A DNA stretch of 64,000 bases. Source: Agapetus fuscipes (lineage: Eukaryota > Arthropoda > Insecta > Trichoptera > Glossosomatidae). The notes below the pieces were generated by a model. It saw nothing but the letters and a program-made list of their open reading frames with translations. It had not been told where the DNA came from and did no database searches. The translations under genes were made by a program, and so were the position numbers. Within the stretch, counting starts at the first letter, position 1, and the number at the start of each line of letters is the position of its first letter. The stretch lies in assembly GCA_951799405.1 (NCBI GenBank), contig OX637334.1, forward strand, positions 3,100,001-3,164,000, read 5' to 3'. Below are positions 21,880-32,832 of the stretch, in pieces.

Positions 21880-22073
21880 CTTGACTTATAAGTTAGTATG
21901 AGGCAAACCAACCATACTGTAAAATATGGTTCCTTTGCCAATGTGACCCCTGTTTCAGGGAATTTCTGCAAAATTGCAGGGCTTATTTCCATTTGAGGTT
22001 GTCTATTTGTGGGCGTGCCTTTGAACATGAATTTTAAATGTTAATATATCTTTTCAACTTAGATTATTGTTAT
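21880..22073 (+). repeat. family A repeat with internal deletion
   Basis: Intact 5' end (CCTTGACTTATAAGTTAGTA). About 50 bp are missing after TTTCCATTTGAGG. The 3' end is TTTTCAACTTAGATTATTG. Confidence 0.85.
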
Positions 22074-22631
22074 TATGTTGTCTCTTTTTATGTATTTTCT
22101 TGTGTGTATGAAGCAAAGGAACTTATAAATGATAAACGTACGTTTTTGTAGTTTTTCGTAAATTCCATGTACTCCCTAATACAATTAACATATGAATTTG
22201 TGTTTTAATATCTAGGTAAAAGGAAGATATTTTAATGTTAGTGGCTTTTTTTACAAAACTCCTCTTTTTTCTCCCACTTAGTACGGAATACTTTTATTCT
22301 TAAATAAACTTGTATTTACTAATTTGACAATTTAAGCAGTATTCAAAAACGATTTCACTGAGTATTCACGATGGCAGTCGGTTCATATTTAGTTGTTTGT
22401 GCTATCGCCAGGTAAGTGAGTGTGAGTCCCAGATCGCTGAGCGGGCAACTGCCCCCGTGGGTCTAGTAACAATTAGAGAGGTAGAGAGAGAAATAGAGAG
22501 AGGGCGCGTGCTGGAGCCGTAGCACGAGGAAATGAAGAGTTCTGTTAACAAGGCGTGGGGTGATGGTGACTGATGCATACATCAACCGAATATCATAACT
22601 AAATCTAACTTTTTTTTTTAACAATTCTGCT

Positions 22632-22710
22632 TCTGAAAAAGCCTCATTAGGCGAAAATGTTTGAGCAAAAAAAAGAAATAAAAAAGTGAATTAAAGCTCT
22701 GTTTTTATCC
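22632..22710 (+). mobile_element. Penelope-like repeat with hammerhead-like core
   Basis: TTCTGAAAAAGCCTCATTAGGC then GAAAATGTTTGAGC. The CTGANGA box is mutated at its G (CTGAAAA). Plus-strand relative of 6974-7013. Confidence 0.5.
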
Positions 22711-22799
22711 AATTGAATTTTAAAATAATATAAATCTAATTTTTTTTATTGTAGAGGTATTAACTTTGTAATCGTTCATCATTAAGATCATCCGTTTTC

Positions 22800-22850
22800 A
22801 TCGTCAGGTGGTCACCTGACGATGCAAACGGATGTTTGCGAAACCGGTTG
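22800..22850 (+). other. hammerhead-like motif
   Basis: CCTGACGATGCAAAC, loop, GTTTGCGAAACCGG: a CTGANGA box, a helix closed by GCAAAC/GTTTGC, then GAAAC. One extra T sits between the box and the helix, as in the other copies. It also carries an adjacent palindrome, CGTCAGGTGGTCACCTGACG. Confidence 0.5.
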
Positions 22851-23389
22851 TGGTATAAAAATATATTACTCATGTAATCGAAAACAAAGCTGTTTTTCTT
22901 TTATCCTTAATATAAATCTAGCTCATTTATTAGTAACGTACTTTTTTGGTCAACAGTTAAATATGTATTTATTTGGCGCTATTTACTTAAGTATAAGATT
23001 TTCAACACGAATATAAATATTTAATAGAAAAAATTATGTAAAAAGTATTTTTTTTCTATTTACAAAAATTCAATCAATTTACTATTCACAATATTTATGC
23101 TTGTTTTAGCTAAAATCTAGAACATAAAGCTAACGGAAGAATCCGTGAATCGTAAGCAACTTGTATTTTTTTCTTTCAATGTTATCATAAGTAATGAGAT
23201 TTTGTAAATATGCACATTTCTTAATAAATGATAACAACGTACAAAAAATTGAAAATAAAAGAAAATTTACTGAAACATGAATAACTGAAAACTGATAAAT
23301 TTTAAGCACTGTTTTCTTAAATTTCACCGCAAGAACACTTAATCATATCTCCTTTTAAAGGCTTTTCTGACACTAAAATCAACCCCAAT

Positions 23390-23640
23390 CACAACGCAAG
23401 CTCTGTATATTTTTGAATTCCTCTACGACGCTGCGTTTTCCAGCTCTGCGTGGGTCACCTGCCCCGCTGGGACTCGCGATTGCCAATTTGTGAACGTAAA
23501 ACCAATACGGGGTGGCGCGTCCGCACTCACGTGAGCGCTCTACCCTCTATGGGCTACGTTCTGAAAGTGCTACGCCGCTAGTTACAGGTGCGCGCTACGA
23601 CGATTGTATCGGCCTACGAATTGTAAAGGTTATTTTATTT
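23390..23640. other. GC-richer intronic stretch, no gene seen
   Basis: Dense in CTACG and CTACGCC words. No frame longer than noise. Confidence 0.4.
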
Positions 23641-23696
23641 TGAAGACCTGTAATGCGTATGAAAGACTTTTTGTAGGCTCTTTGGGTGAAACAATA

Positions 23697-24012
23697 TTAT
23701 ATATATATATACAAGGATAATTTATTTATAAGGTACACATAATTGAAGAGCGCCGTTTTTGTGTGTGTCACACCTCAAGGGCCCTCTCAAATCACGGATA
23801 AGATTTTTTGTAAAGATGCGTCTTTAGTGCTCCTTTAAAGACACCAACAGTTTCTGCCTTCCTCACATTAGGTGGTAGTCTGTTCCACTCCATTGGGCCC
23901 GCAAACCGGAAAGCACGGTCCCCAAAATTAGTACGTGTCTGACGTGACGGCTGGACTAAGTCAACCACCCCACACCCTGCAGATCTGAGAGTTTGGCGTC
24001 TCAAATCTATCT
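23697..24012 (-). mobile_element. CR1/L2-like LINE, 5'-truncated copy
   Basis: The first roughly 310 bp match the 3' end of the element at 8554 almost base for base, including the AT-repeat tail, the 3' UTR and the last 70 codons (RFAGPMEWNRLPPNVRKAET). Homology stops at about 24012. Dead on arrival. Confidence 0.93.
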
Positions 24013-24652
24013 CAATATTAAGTATGTATCAACAAATATTTTATGTATTTTCTCAACACAAATTTTAAGTATATGTTTGAATGTGCTGTACTTTTCACAC
24101 GTAAATTTTTTTTTTGATAATTAAACACTTTTAGAACAGTAAATAAAAGTTAACAACCAATAGGCTACGAGGTTGTTTTTTATAATACAGCCTGTTATGT
24201 TTGTATCTAAAAACTATAATGAAAACTTATTTGTTAATAAAAATCTCAATTCTGAGCAGTTAATGCATGTACGTTTTAATCTTTATACAGCCATCGTCAA
24301 TTGCCACTTCAAGCTTTTAAAAATATCAGTATTTAAAACAAGAATTCTCATTTCGTTCAAGCTTAAGAAAACTAAAGAATGTTTGTCATTTATTACATTT
24401 CTACTAATGCTGCTCAATCACATTGAATTTTAATAGCATTTTTTTCCTAAGTAACAAGATATGATACACGAACGTACATTGTGATACACCAATATTTTCT
24501 ATCACTAGCCAAACATTTGTGTTTTGATTTTTGGTAACTAAACTAAAGTCGTTGGTTGGTGAAAAAACGTTAAAAGATGATGAGAGATAAAGCTGAACGA
24601 CAAAAGGGTGATATCCCCGCTACACGACACTTATATGTCCTGCAGGGAGATC

Positions 24653-24692
24653 AGCGTCGTAGAGACTAAACCCGTCGTAGAGACTAAACCCG
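24653..24692 (+). repeat. 20-bp tandem duplication
   Basis: CGTCGTAGAGACTAAACC occurs twice in direct repeat. The CGTAGA word links it to the other word clusters. Confidence 0.8.
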
Positions 24693-24864
24693 TTTAAGGA
24701 ACAAAACAAACATCTCCCAGATTAAAAAAAAAAATCCTCACCTTGCACATAGCGCTGTGCGAAAAGGACGGAGCGAACAGATTTGTAATCCTAATGGGAG
24801 GGAGGGAGACAAGACATTAACAAAATAAAAAAAACGGGTCTTTTGATTCACGAAAAAAGGAAAA

Positions 24865-24960
24865 AGGAAAATCTTCCCCCCCTTCCCTTCTCTCTTCTCT
24901 CCCCCCCACGGCCTCCCTTCTTTTCTTACCCTCCATCAACCTTCCATTGCTTTACTCCAC
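24865..24960. repeat. pyrimidine-rich tract
   Basis: CTTCCCCCCCTTCCCTTCTC and similar. Low complexity. Confidence 0.7.
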
Positions 24961-25256
24961 GGCGACCCTTGCTAGGCTAGCAGGGTTGGCAAATACAAAA
25001 AAAAACCATAACGAGAAGTTATAAAAAAAAATCATTAATAATAATAATTGAAGAATTTGTATACAGCGCCGTTTAGAGGCACTAGCCACCCCAAGGGCGC
25101 TTAATTTTTTGTTTTTGGTCTGAATTTACCCTGATTGTTTATAAAACTATATTCATTCTTATTAAGCAGTATTCTTTCTTATTTGACAAACTGTCAGGCT
25201 TAATTCAGACCAGGTTTGATTCATCAAAAAAAAAAAACTGAATTGTAGATTTAGAA

Positions 25257-25556
25257 CCGATTGATAGCTCAGTTGGTAGAGTGATTGATTCACACTCGTC
25301 AATGGAAGGTTATGAGTTGAATCCCTGCGGAGCACCAAAAATAAACCATTTACATTTTTAAATATGCTCTTCGCTGTGTCGACGAAATTTAAAAACTCAT
25401 GCGCCTTTACCAAAAACCGGTCACGAAAGGTATATTTAGCCTAACAGCAATGGGGTCTTGCTTGATAATAATTGGCAATCTTTATAGCGACGACCTAGAA
25501 CACAGAGGACTCTTCAGGTGTGACTCACAGAAAAACAGCGCTCATCAAATAACTAT
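25257..25556 (+). mobile_element. chimeric SINE: family C-type head on family B body
   Basis: Starts GATTGATAGCTCAGTTGGTA (the family C box A) but then switches to GGAAGGTTATGAGTTGAATCC and GCGGAGCACC, the family B head and body. It runs to the B tail (CACAGAAAAACAGCGCTCAT). A family A copy follows immediately. Confidence 0.75.
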
Positions 25557-25803
25557 CTATAATCTAAGCTGCAAATATATGCTAACATTTAAGGCGTATA
25601 TTCAATTCATACCCACAGACAGGCACATGTAGGTTCGCGCCTACACATTCTGCATGTATGCCTACAAATAAAAAAAACTCACAGGAACATAAACCTTGCA
25701 ACTCCTGCCGCCTTTCCCTGAAACAGGGGTTGCATTGACAAAAGTGAACCAATTTTTAGAGCACGGGGGTCAGCCTCATATCAACCTTCAGTCAGAGTGT
25801 CCT
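25552..25803 (-). repeat. family A repeat, full length
   Basis: CTATCTATAATCTAAGCTGC to CCTCATATCAACCTTCAGTC. Confidence 0.85.
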
Positions 25804-25864
25804 AATCATCTTAATATTATTATTATTATTTGCAACTTATCTTACAGATAATTGCTTAGATAAT

Positions 25865-26115
25865 TTGAGTAAATAAGTATGACCAGCCCTGAGGGAAGCA
25901 GGCTTTTCGGTAGGTAGAGAGGGGAGGGATGGATATGAGGGGGGCTGAGGGAGGGGTTATCACGTTACCAGGGCGACAGTATGGAAGGGCGGGAGGTAGG
26001 GGGGAGGGAGGGGGAGGGAGAGACAGGACAAACAATCACCCCTAAATGTGGAGCCTCACTGACCAACACAACATCACGGGTGACAGAGCGCCGCAGACGG
26101 CGGGGCGTTCCTATG
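25865..26115. repeat. purine-rich tract and GC-richer stretch
   Basis: GGGAGGGAGG-type run at 25910-26025, followed by unique sequence. No gene. Confidence 0.6.
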
Positions 26116-26517
26116 ATAAAGGCATTGAAAGAATATTATACAAGATGAAAATACATCTTATCTACTAAGAAATAAACAGCGAAAAGTATGATCAATTGAA
26201 AGTTGTTGAAAAGATTGAAGAAGAATGAATTCCAAGAAGTATGCATGGAAATAAGGAAGTAAAGTGGATTGCGAAGCCGTTTCGTCTCTAATCTGACAGT
26301 CTAACTGAATTTCGTATCTAATCTGACAGTCGCTGCTGTTTTGCAATAACAACTTGTATAAGGGTATCCTAACATGATTGTACAATTAATTAATTATCTC
26401 CTTGCATTATCTCTAAAAGTCTATGAAATAATTTCTCCTACACTCATTTCCAACGGCACCTCTTCCTACTCCCTGAGGACAGTGCGTGGTGCACCGCGTA
26501 CCACGGCTTTCTTAGCT

Positions 26518-26588
26518 ATGCGGGATTCTAGGTTCAATTTATTAAACCTGAGCGGGATTTTAGGTTTCTAAACCTAAGCGGGACATGC
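26518..26588 (+). repeat. short direct repeats
   Basis: GCGGGATTCTAGGTT and GCGGGATTTTAGGTT with AAACCTGAGCGGGA and AAACCTAAGCGGGA: two and a half units of about 35 bp. Confidence 0.7.
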
Positions 26589-26730
26589 GATGTAATGAAT
26601 TCTGATATCATTTTCCCGCTGTGGAACCGCGAGGGGAAAAGTCGCTACTCTTGAACAAGTGTGCGTGGAAGGTTGTGCATTTTCAGGAGAAAATTAATAA
26701 ATGTAATGTATATTAAAATTAAAATTAAAT

Positions 26731-27022
26731 TAGGCTGATTTATTTGGTGAGCGCTGTTTTTGTGTGTATCACACCTCAAGAGCCCTCTGCGAGCTTGGTC
26801 GTCGCTGTAGAAAGCGCCAATTCTCAAGCAAGACCCAGTTGTTGTAAGGCTGGATGGACCTTTTGATGACCGGTCTTTGGTAAAGGTTTATGAATTTTTC
26901 AACCCAGCGAAGAGCAAATTTCAAAATATAAATGGTATATTTTTTGTGCTCCGCCGGGATTCGAACCCACGACCTTCCAGTTACGAGTCCGAAGTGTTAC
27001 CACCTGGACTACGGACCGGTCT
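26731..27022 (-). mobile_element. family B SINE, best-preserved copy
   Basis: On the minus strand the head holds TAGTCCAGGTGGTAACAC and GGGTTCGAATCCCGGC, a perfect B box. The tail GTGTGATACACACAAAAACA is the segment shared with the LINE 3' UTR. It would be transcribed by RNA polymerase III and mobilised by that LINE in trans. Confidence 0.92.
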
Positions 27023-27664
27023 GTAGTCTATATATCCACACTAAACGTAAAATGCAAAGTAAAAATGTTTGATTAAGTATTAAATTTAATACATGATAAC
27101 CCTCTTTTAGGAACAAGTGGAAAAATTTCAACAAAATTGACTTTTCATGGTTTTAATAAAAAAAAACACCCGTAGCTGTTTTTGAACATTTTTTAAAATA
27201 GAATTTAAGGTTTTCTATCGTTATCATCATCTCTTGCACTTAAACTCGTGGTGGATCTTGGCTTCCTTGATTAACTAACAACAGCCAGCGCTGCCTGTCC
27301 AACAACTCCTTCCAGTCTCAATCTACCACACCCTTCATACTTCTTCCTTCAGAACAGCTATATTCTCAGCACTTAGATGCTCAAGGCCTCTATTAACATA
27401 AACTAACACGTCTTATTCGTTTTCAAATGTTTATTTGACATCAAAAAATGACAAAATGAAAATATTCTATAAAAAAAAAAACTGTCAAGAGAGAAGTATT
27501 AATTAACGTCATAAAGTTGTTTCTGAAGTCAGTGAATTACTTTACAAGAAACGGTGTCAGGTAACGCGGATAAAATCCGTATCATATTAATTAATCGCTC
27601 TTCAACTTTGAGAAGTAGGCAGACTTGTGACGAAGTAAGCATGTAATTCCATAAGCTGACGCAG

Positions 27665-28720
27665 AACCAAAGTTATCAAATTTTGATGAAAGTTATTATG
27701 GCTTGCATTCGTATTGATGGTGAGTATAGTGAATGGTTTGAAGTTTTTAAGGGTGTAAGGCAAGGATGTGTGATGAGCCCATGGCTATTTAACATAGTCA
27801 TGGACAAGTGTGTTCGAGATGCTAGACTTGATGATTGTGGATTAATGATAGGAGAGAGCAAAGTAAGCGTTCTACTGTATGCGGATGATGCAGTCCTTGT
27901 ATCTGATTCAGCAGTGGAATTGCAAATGATGCTCTCTAGATTGAACGAAGCTTTGAAAGGTAATAATTTGAAGTTGAATGCAAGAAAGACGAAAGTTTTG
28001 ATTTTTGAAAGAGATGATGAAAATATGAATTATGAATTTAAAATTAATGGAATGAATGTTGATGTCGTAAATGAGTTTGTATATTTGGGAAGTAAGTTTG
28101 AAAAAGATGGAAGAATGGCCGGTGAATTTGAAAGAAGAATAATGAAAGGCAGGTGTGTACTGGGTGCGACCGCTTGCATCGCCAGGAACCAAAATCTCTC
28201 AAAAAATGTTAGATTGGCGGTGCACGGTGGTATACTAGTGCCAACCTTGATGTATGGAAGTGAAGCCTGGACGGTGAGTGAAAGGGAAATTAGTAAAGTC
28301 CATACAGTAGAAATGGACTATCTAAGAAGCATGATTGGGAAAAAACGAAGTGACAGGGTGAGGAATGATTTTGTAAGAGAAGAATGTGGTGTAAGGGAAA
28401 GTGTGAAAGTGAAGATTAAAAGAAGTATGTTAAGATGGTTCGGGCATTTGGAGAGAATGAGTGATGAAAGATTGACGAAGAAAGTATATGTTGCTAGAAT
28501 AGATGGATGTCGTGGTAGAGGAAGACCGAGAAAAGTATGGAAGGATCAAATCTCTGAAATAGCGAATGACTGGGATATCCAGAGTCATAATAAAAGGAGG
28601 ACTTGTATGAAAAAGGTTATGACTCTGGATGAAATGAAAGAAGTATGCAAGGACAGGAAGAAGTGGCGGCTAATCTGCAATGTTGATTTCTAATGTTGGT
28701 GTATTCATTTGCTACATTTT
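27665..28720 (+). mobile_element. RTE-like non-LTR retrotransposon, 5'-truncated
   Basis: The best copy of a LINE family otherwise present only as 3' scraps here. It begins in the middle of the reverse transcriptase and ends in a short 3' UTR (TGTTGATTTCTAATGTTGG). The endonuclease and the first polymerase motifs are missing. Confidence 0.85.
27683..28693 (+). CDS. partial LINE reverse transcriptase, open frame
   Basis: 336 codons without a stop. Motif B is GVRQGCVMSPW at about 24-34 and motif C is LYADDAVLV with the Asp pair at 68-69. The C terminus carries MYGSEAWTV, RWFGHLERM, GRGRPRKVWKDQI and CMKKVM, a C-terminal pattern common in RTE-type elements of animals. Motif A lies upstream of the truncation, so the product cannot polymerise DNA. 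The start Met is simply the first one in the retained frame. The open frame suggests a young insertion. Confidence 0.88.
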   Translation: MMKVIMACIRIDGEYSEWFEVFKGVRQGCVMSPWLFNIVMDKCVRDARLDDCGLMIGESKVSVLLYADDAVLVSDSAVELQMMLSRLNEALKGNNLKLNARKTKVLIFERDDENMNYEFKINGMNVDVVNEFVYLGSKFEKDGRMAGEFERRIMKGRCVLGATACIARNQNLSKNVRLAVHGGILVPTLMYGSEAWTVSEREISKVHTVEMDYLRSMIGKKRSDRVRNDFVREECGVRESVKVKIKRSMLRWFGHLERMSDERLTKKVYVARIDGCRGRGRPRKVWKDQISEIANDWDIQSHNKRRTCMKKVMTLDEMKEVCKDRKKWRLICNVDF

Positions 28721-28807
28721 TTTCATAGGAAATTTTTGACTTTTTTTGTATAGATTTCTTTGTAAGGTTTTGTTCTTTTTTATATTTAAATGTAATTTAT
28801 TATTCAT

Positions 28808-29071
28808 ATTCCTTGACTTATAGGTTGGTATGAGGCTGACCACCCATACTGTAAAAAATGGTTCACTTTGCCAATGTCACCCCTGTTTCAGGGAAGGTCG
28901 GCAAAAGTTGTGGGGCTTATGTTCATTTGAGGTTTGGATTTTATTTGTAAGTACACATTCAGCATTTGTAAGCGCGAACTACACTTGTTGATTTGTGGGC
29001 ATACATCTGAGAGCTTTAAATGAATATATCCTTGCAACTTAGATTATAGATTATAGATTATTATCATATTG
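28808..29071 (+). repeat. family A repeat, full length (reference copy)
   Basis: TTCCTTGACTTATAGGTTGG, CCACCCATACTGTAAAAAAT, CACCCCTGTTTCAGGG, then TTGCAACTTAGATTATAGAT with further ATAGATT units. No tRNA-type A and B boxes are evident, so the promoter and origin of the family are unclear. Confidence 0.92.
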
Positions 29072-29239
29072 GATTTATTTACTCGTGAGTTAAAGCAGTA
29101 AGTTAACCCTATGATATTAAGTCAGGTTTGCACAAAGTTTCGATAGCTGAAAAAATGAGTTTTTTGTTTTTGTTTTAATTTACAAAAAAAATGATTTGTG
29201 AAGAGGAATGCAATTCATCAACCTATTCTGCCTGGCCAG

Positions 29240-29442
29240 AAACAGGTATTAATATTATCAATCAATAATTCATCATTGTTTATTTTAATGAATTAGTAAT
29301 TAATAATTACCCAATAACATTTGTTGAACCAGAGTCAAAGTTATGGTCAAATGACCCAGGCGGGGATCGAACCAACGTTGTTCTATTGCAAACACGCTAG
29401 AAAGATCAGCACACTTGGCCCCCTCGGCCATAGCACCGACAG
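29240..29442 (-). mobile_element. family G SINE (Ser/Leu-tRNA-like head)
   Basis: On the minus strand CTATGGCCGAGGGGGCCAAG is followed about 40 bp later by TTGGTTCGATCCCCGCC (perfect B box). The long gap between boxes suits a tRNA with a variable arm. The body beyond (CAATAACATTTGTTGAACCA) is shared with 46050-46240. Confidence 0.75.
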
Positions 29443-29861
29443 TTTTTATCACCGAGTTTTTTTTTCTTTATGTGATTTTTATTGACTTCCTAAAAGCTAA
29501 CAAACGCAGTGATGGAAATGTTTTTCTTTTTTTAGGTATTGCATAGAGGTCTAAAAAGCATTCTCCAAAGCATTGCGTTATTTTTTATTTCGTAAAAACA
29601 GAAATAAATAGATGAAAACAATATCATTCTCTATTGGTGCTTTCAATTTTCCATGCTGTTGAGTTAACGCAATGTCTTATACTTCTATAAGTGTAGAGAC
29701 CAGTTAAGGCACTTATATATACGAAAACCTTAAAGTTTTCGAAAAAAATACATTTGGTAAAAGAAAAAAAAACGATACTATATTATTTAAGTTTGTTTTT
29801 TTGAAGGATTCCTATAAGAATGTCTTACAAATTTTAGGGTTCGTGTCTTGACATTGCGTTT

Positions 29862-30055
29862 TTAATTAATAATGTAAAAATAAAACACAAAAAAAAAATT
29901 CACGAGTTCATTTATTTCATCGAGCGCTTTTTATGTTATAACATCACTATGAGTTGTGCTCTTGATAATGATGTGATAATATCAAAAGCGCTCCAGGTAA
30001 AAAATAACTAGTGAAAAAAAAGTGTTTTATTTTTACTTTATTAATTTAAAATGAA
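29862..30055. mobile_element. foldback repeat, family of 2449 and 49308
   Basis: Inverted arms with AATGTAAAAATAAAACACAA and its complement near 30020-30050. The centre reads CTTGATAATGATGTGATAAT then ATCAAAAGCGCTCC, a degenerate CTGANGA-helix-GAAA arrangement. Confidence 0.6.
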
Positions 30056-30529
30056 TCAACGTTTTTTGTCTTTATTCTTTGATTAAAAAAAGTTATTTTT
30101 GCTTTGTTTTAAAAATCATCAAAGCATGTGTGTACGGTAAATTTTTGAGCAGAACTAGTGAATTTGTGTATTAATAATTAATTTAAAAATACCTTAATAA
30201 ATATCGTAGAGTTAAGGTGCTAGGTACATTGTGCCGAAAGGGTTACAAGTCACATTTTGACGCGAACTTTCCTTGATAAGTTTGAGTGTTTTATGACTCA
30301 GTTACAGCTCGTAGAGACAGACTTCTCGTTAAACGTTATTTCACTTGGGACGAAGTTTCATATCCATACCTACTCCATACTCACATACACCAGTATCTGA
30401 GTTCTCCCCAAATAACTCTGAATTAAGTATCAACTTGGCACATCCTTGCCTGAAAATTAATTTGATAAAATAAGTTGTGTTTTTTTTTTTAAATATCGTG
30501 ATTTCTCTGTGTTTATTCACCTACATTCC

Positions 30530-30572
30530 AATTGAATTGAATGGTGTAAGGCTAGCTCCTTTACCTGTGAAA
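30530..30572 (+). repeat. family C scrap
   Basis: AATTGAATGGTGTAAGGCTA then TCCTTTACCTGTGAAAATAA only. Confidence 0.5.
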
Positions 30573-30721
30573 ATAAAACTTTGTGTAATAATATTCAGTT
30601 ATGCAACAATATTGTGAAACACAAAAGACATATCAATCTCATAAAATTGAACCTCAAATCATTCCGAGATGGGATTTTTAAGCAAGAATTTAAATTTCAC
30701 GTTAATAATGTTAATATAAGA

Positions 30722-30987
30722 ATGATTTATTTGATCAGAGCTGTTTTTGTGTGACTCACACCTCAAGAGTCTTGCGCGAGCTTGTCGTCGCTGTAGAAAG
30801 CACCAATTCTCAAAAAAAAACCCGGGTGTTGTAAGGCTATGGTGACCACTCTTTTGGTAAAGGTATTGAAATATTTTTTTCAATCCGCAAAGAGCAAATT
30901 TGAAAAATTAAATATTTTTTCGTGCTCCGCCGGAAATTGAACCCATTTACGAGTCTGAAGTGTTAACCACTAGACTACGGACCGGCC
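30722..30987 (-). mobile_element. family B SINE, slightly deleted
   Basis: Tail to head order is preserved. The stretch between the box region and GAACCCATTTACGAGTC is shortened, so the B box area is damaged. Confidence 0.85.
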
Positions 30988-31019
30988 ACGTTGCGGAAAT
31001 GAAATTAAAAATCATTTGA

Positions 31020-31340
31020 AGCGATGGCGTTAGCTTTATTTATTCTCGCTCAAACTGCACAAGCTGTATAACGCATTATACAGGTCGTGTCTATTGCACT
31101 CGGCAGACCAGCAACCTCCCCACTTGGCGCCGGAACGACTTCGTTTATTCGCTCGTGGATATCCAGGAATTAATGATCAGAGGGAGGCTTAGCAGGCTCC
31201 CCTCCCTCCCCTTAGGGTGACCGGCCTGGCTTAGGGAAGGCTCTATAACCGTAGTTATATACGCAGGTAGTATAGTATATTATATAGGAGGCAGTGTCGC
31301 GGCCCGAGCAGGTACGCTAGGGGACTTTGAACGTGAGAAA
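31020..31340. other. GC-richer intronic stretch, no gene seen
   Basis: Unique-looking sequence with no domain-bearing frame and no listed repeat. Confidence 0.4.
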
Positions 31341-31650
31341 ACACTGAAAATTTAAATGGAAAATATTTTCATTTAATGCTTGTAGTACAATAATATTTAA
31401 ATGTGGTTTAATAACCTTGCAGCTATATGTTTACTTCTTTAGAAAATTATGTAAAATTTGTTTAAAGTATTTTCTACAGTCAGTACAGATGGTGGAGAGC
31501 TTAATAATTACTTGATTAAGGACTATGCAAAAGAATGAAATATACTAGTCAAAACATTTTTTTTTAAATTAAACTAAGCTTGTATGTTTATTTGAGGATT
31601 AAAATATTTTAGTGTTACAAACAGGGTAATGACCACTTAATCACTTTATT

Positions 31651-31727
31651 CTATAATCTCAATTGCGTAGATGTATACATATTTATAATCATATTAAATG
31701 CATGCCCACAAACAGACATATGTAATA
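31651..31727 (-). repeat. family A repeat, 3' half (split by foldback)
   Basis: CTATAATCTCAATTGCGTAG to CAAACAGACATATGTAA. Resumes at 31966. Confidence 0.8.
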
Positions 31728-31965
31728 AGTGTTTTAAGGCTTTCATGGCCGGCTTCAGATGATGACGATAAGGATGTAGAATCCATCTTTTCGGGTTTGT
31801 AGACCACGTTCATCAGTCTAAGTACAAGCCCTGAAGAAGTCAGTCGTATGTAACTGACGAAACGTAGCAACCTTCCAAAAAGAATAAAGCAGCCTACAAA
31901 AGAATTATTGAACATGGTCTACAAGTTTGCAAAGATGGATTCTACATCCTTATCATCATCAGACA
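31728..31965. mobile_element. foldback element with hammerhead-like core
   Basis: Inserted in a family A copy; CAGACATATGTAA on the left and CAGACATACATATGTAA on the right are the likely target duplication. Arms (GATAAGGATGTAGAATCC and its complement, plus GTAGACCACGTTCA-type blocks) flank 31830-31866: CCTGAAGAAGTCAGT, loop, ACTGACGAAACGTA. The opening AGGCTTTCATGGCCGG block recurs in inverse form at about 58565. Confidence 0.75.
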
Positions 31966-32131
31966 TACATATGTAAGTTTGTGCTTAATATACTGCGTGT
32001 GTACTTACAAACTAAAACCCAAACCTCAAATGCACATTAACAACTTTGCCGACCTTCCCTGAAACAGGTCATTTGAAAAGTGAGCCATCTTTTTACAGCA
32101 TGTGTGATCACCTTCATACCAACCTACATAT
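31966..32131 (-). repeat. family A repeat, 5' half (split by foldback)
   Basis: Continues from GTAAGTTTGTGCTTAATAT to the 5' end CATACCAACCTACATATA. Confidence 0.8.
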
Positions 32132-32266
32132 AAATCAATGAAAAAATATCAATATTAAAAATACCTTCTTTTTTTTTGCCGAAACCGGTCAATTCACTTA
32201 TTTTGGTTTGTTTTTCTTTAAAAATTCAAATAAAAACATAGTAGAATAAAACAAAGTTTGGTTTAT

Positions 32267-32477
32267 ATAATCTATAATCTAAGTTGCAAGGATATATTCA
32301 TTTAAAGCTCTCAGATGTTTGCCCACAAACCAACAAGTGTAGTTCGCGCTTACAAATGCTGAATGTGTACTTACAAATAAAATCCAAACCTCAAATGAAC
32401 ATAAGCCCCACAACTTTTGCCGACCTTCCCTGAAACAGGGGTGACATTGGCAAAGTGAACCATTTTTTACAGTATGT
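32267..32477 (-). repeat. family A repeat, nearly full length
   Basis: Tail ATCTATAATCTAAGTTGCAA; stops within ACCATTTTTTACAGTATG, short of the 5' end. Confidence 0.88.
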
Positions 32478-32832
32478 TTAATTTTTATAAATTTGAAAAA
32501 ATAATTCCGTCTTGGTTTTATTTGCTCAAGCTTTTTTTCCACAATAATAATTCACCTCAGCTATAAACTACAGTTGGTATTTATTTCATTTACTCGCCAT
32601 TCCTAATGCTTCAATTACTTCAGTTTCATTCTCAGCTTTAATAACTTAGCAAAACATCACACAACAATGACATATTCGTATGCGTATTCATCACTCACCA
32701 ACACATCAAAAAACATTTTTCTTTTATTGGAGAAAATCCCTTTTCTTGTTTTGTTTGCTCCACCAATAAAGGCAGGTCTACGCTCCCCAGTATTGACTGG
32801 CAGTGCCACTAGGGGAAACAGTCGATACCGCC

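Noticed and set aside
22408..22425. Strong-looking donor CCAGGTAAGTGAG, possible hidden exon
   Set aside because: No upstream frame with COE or other domain similarity and no paired acceptor I can defend.
29360..29442. Possible tRNA-Ser gene on the minus strand
   Set aside because: No matching acceptor stem, and the body is shared with another SINE copy at 46050.
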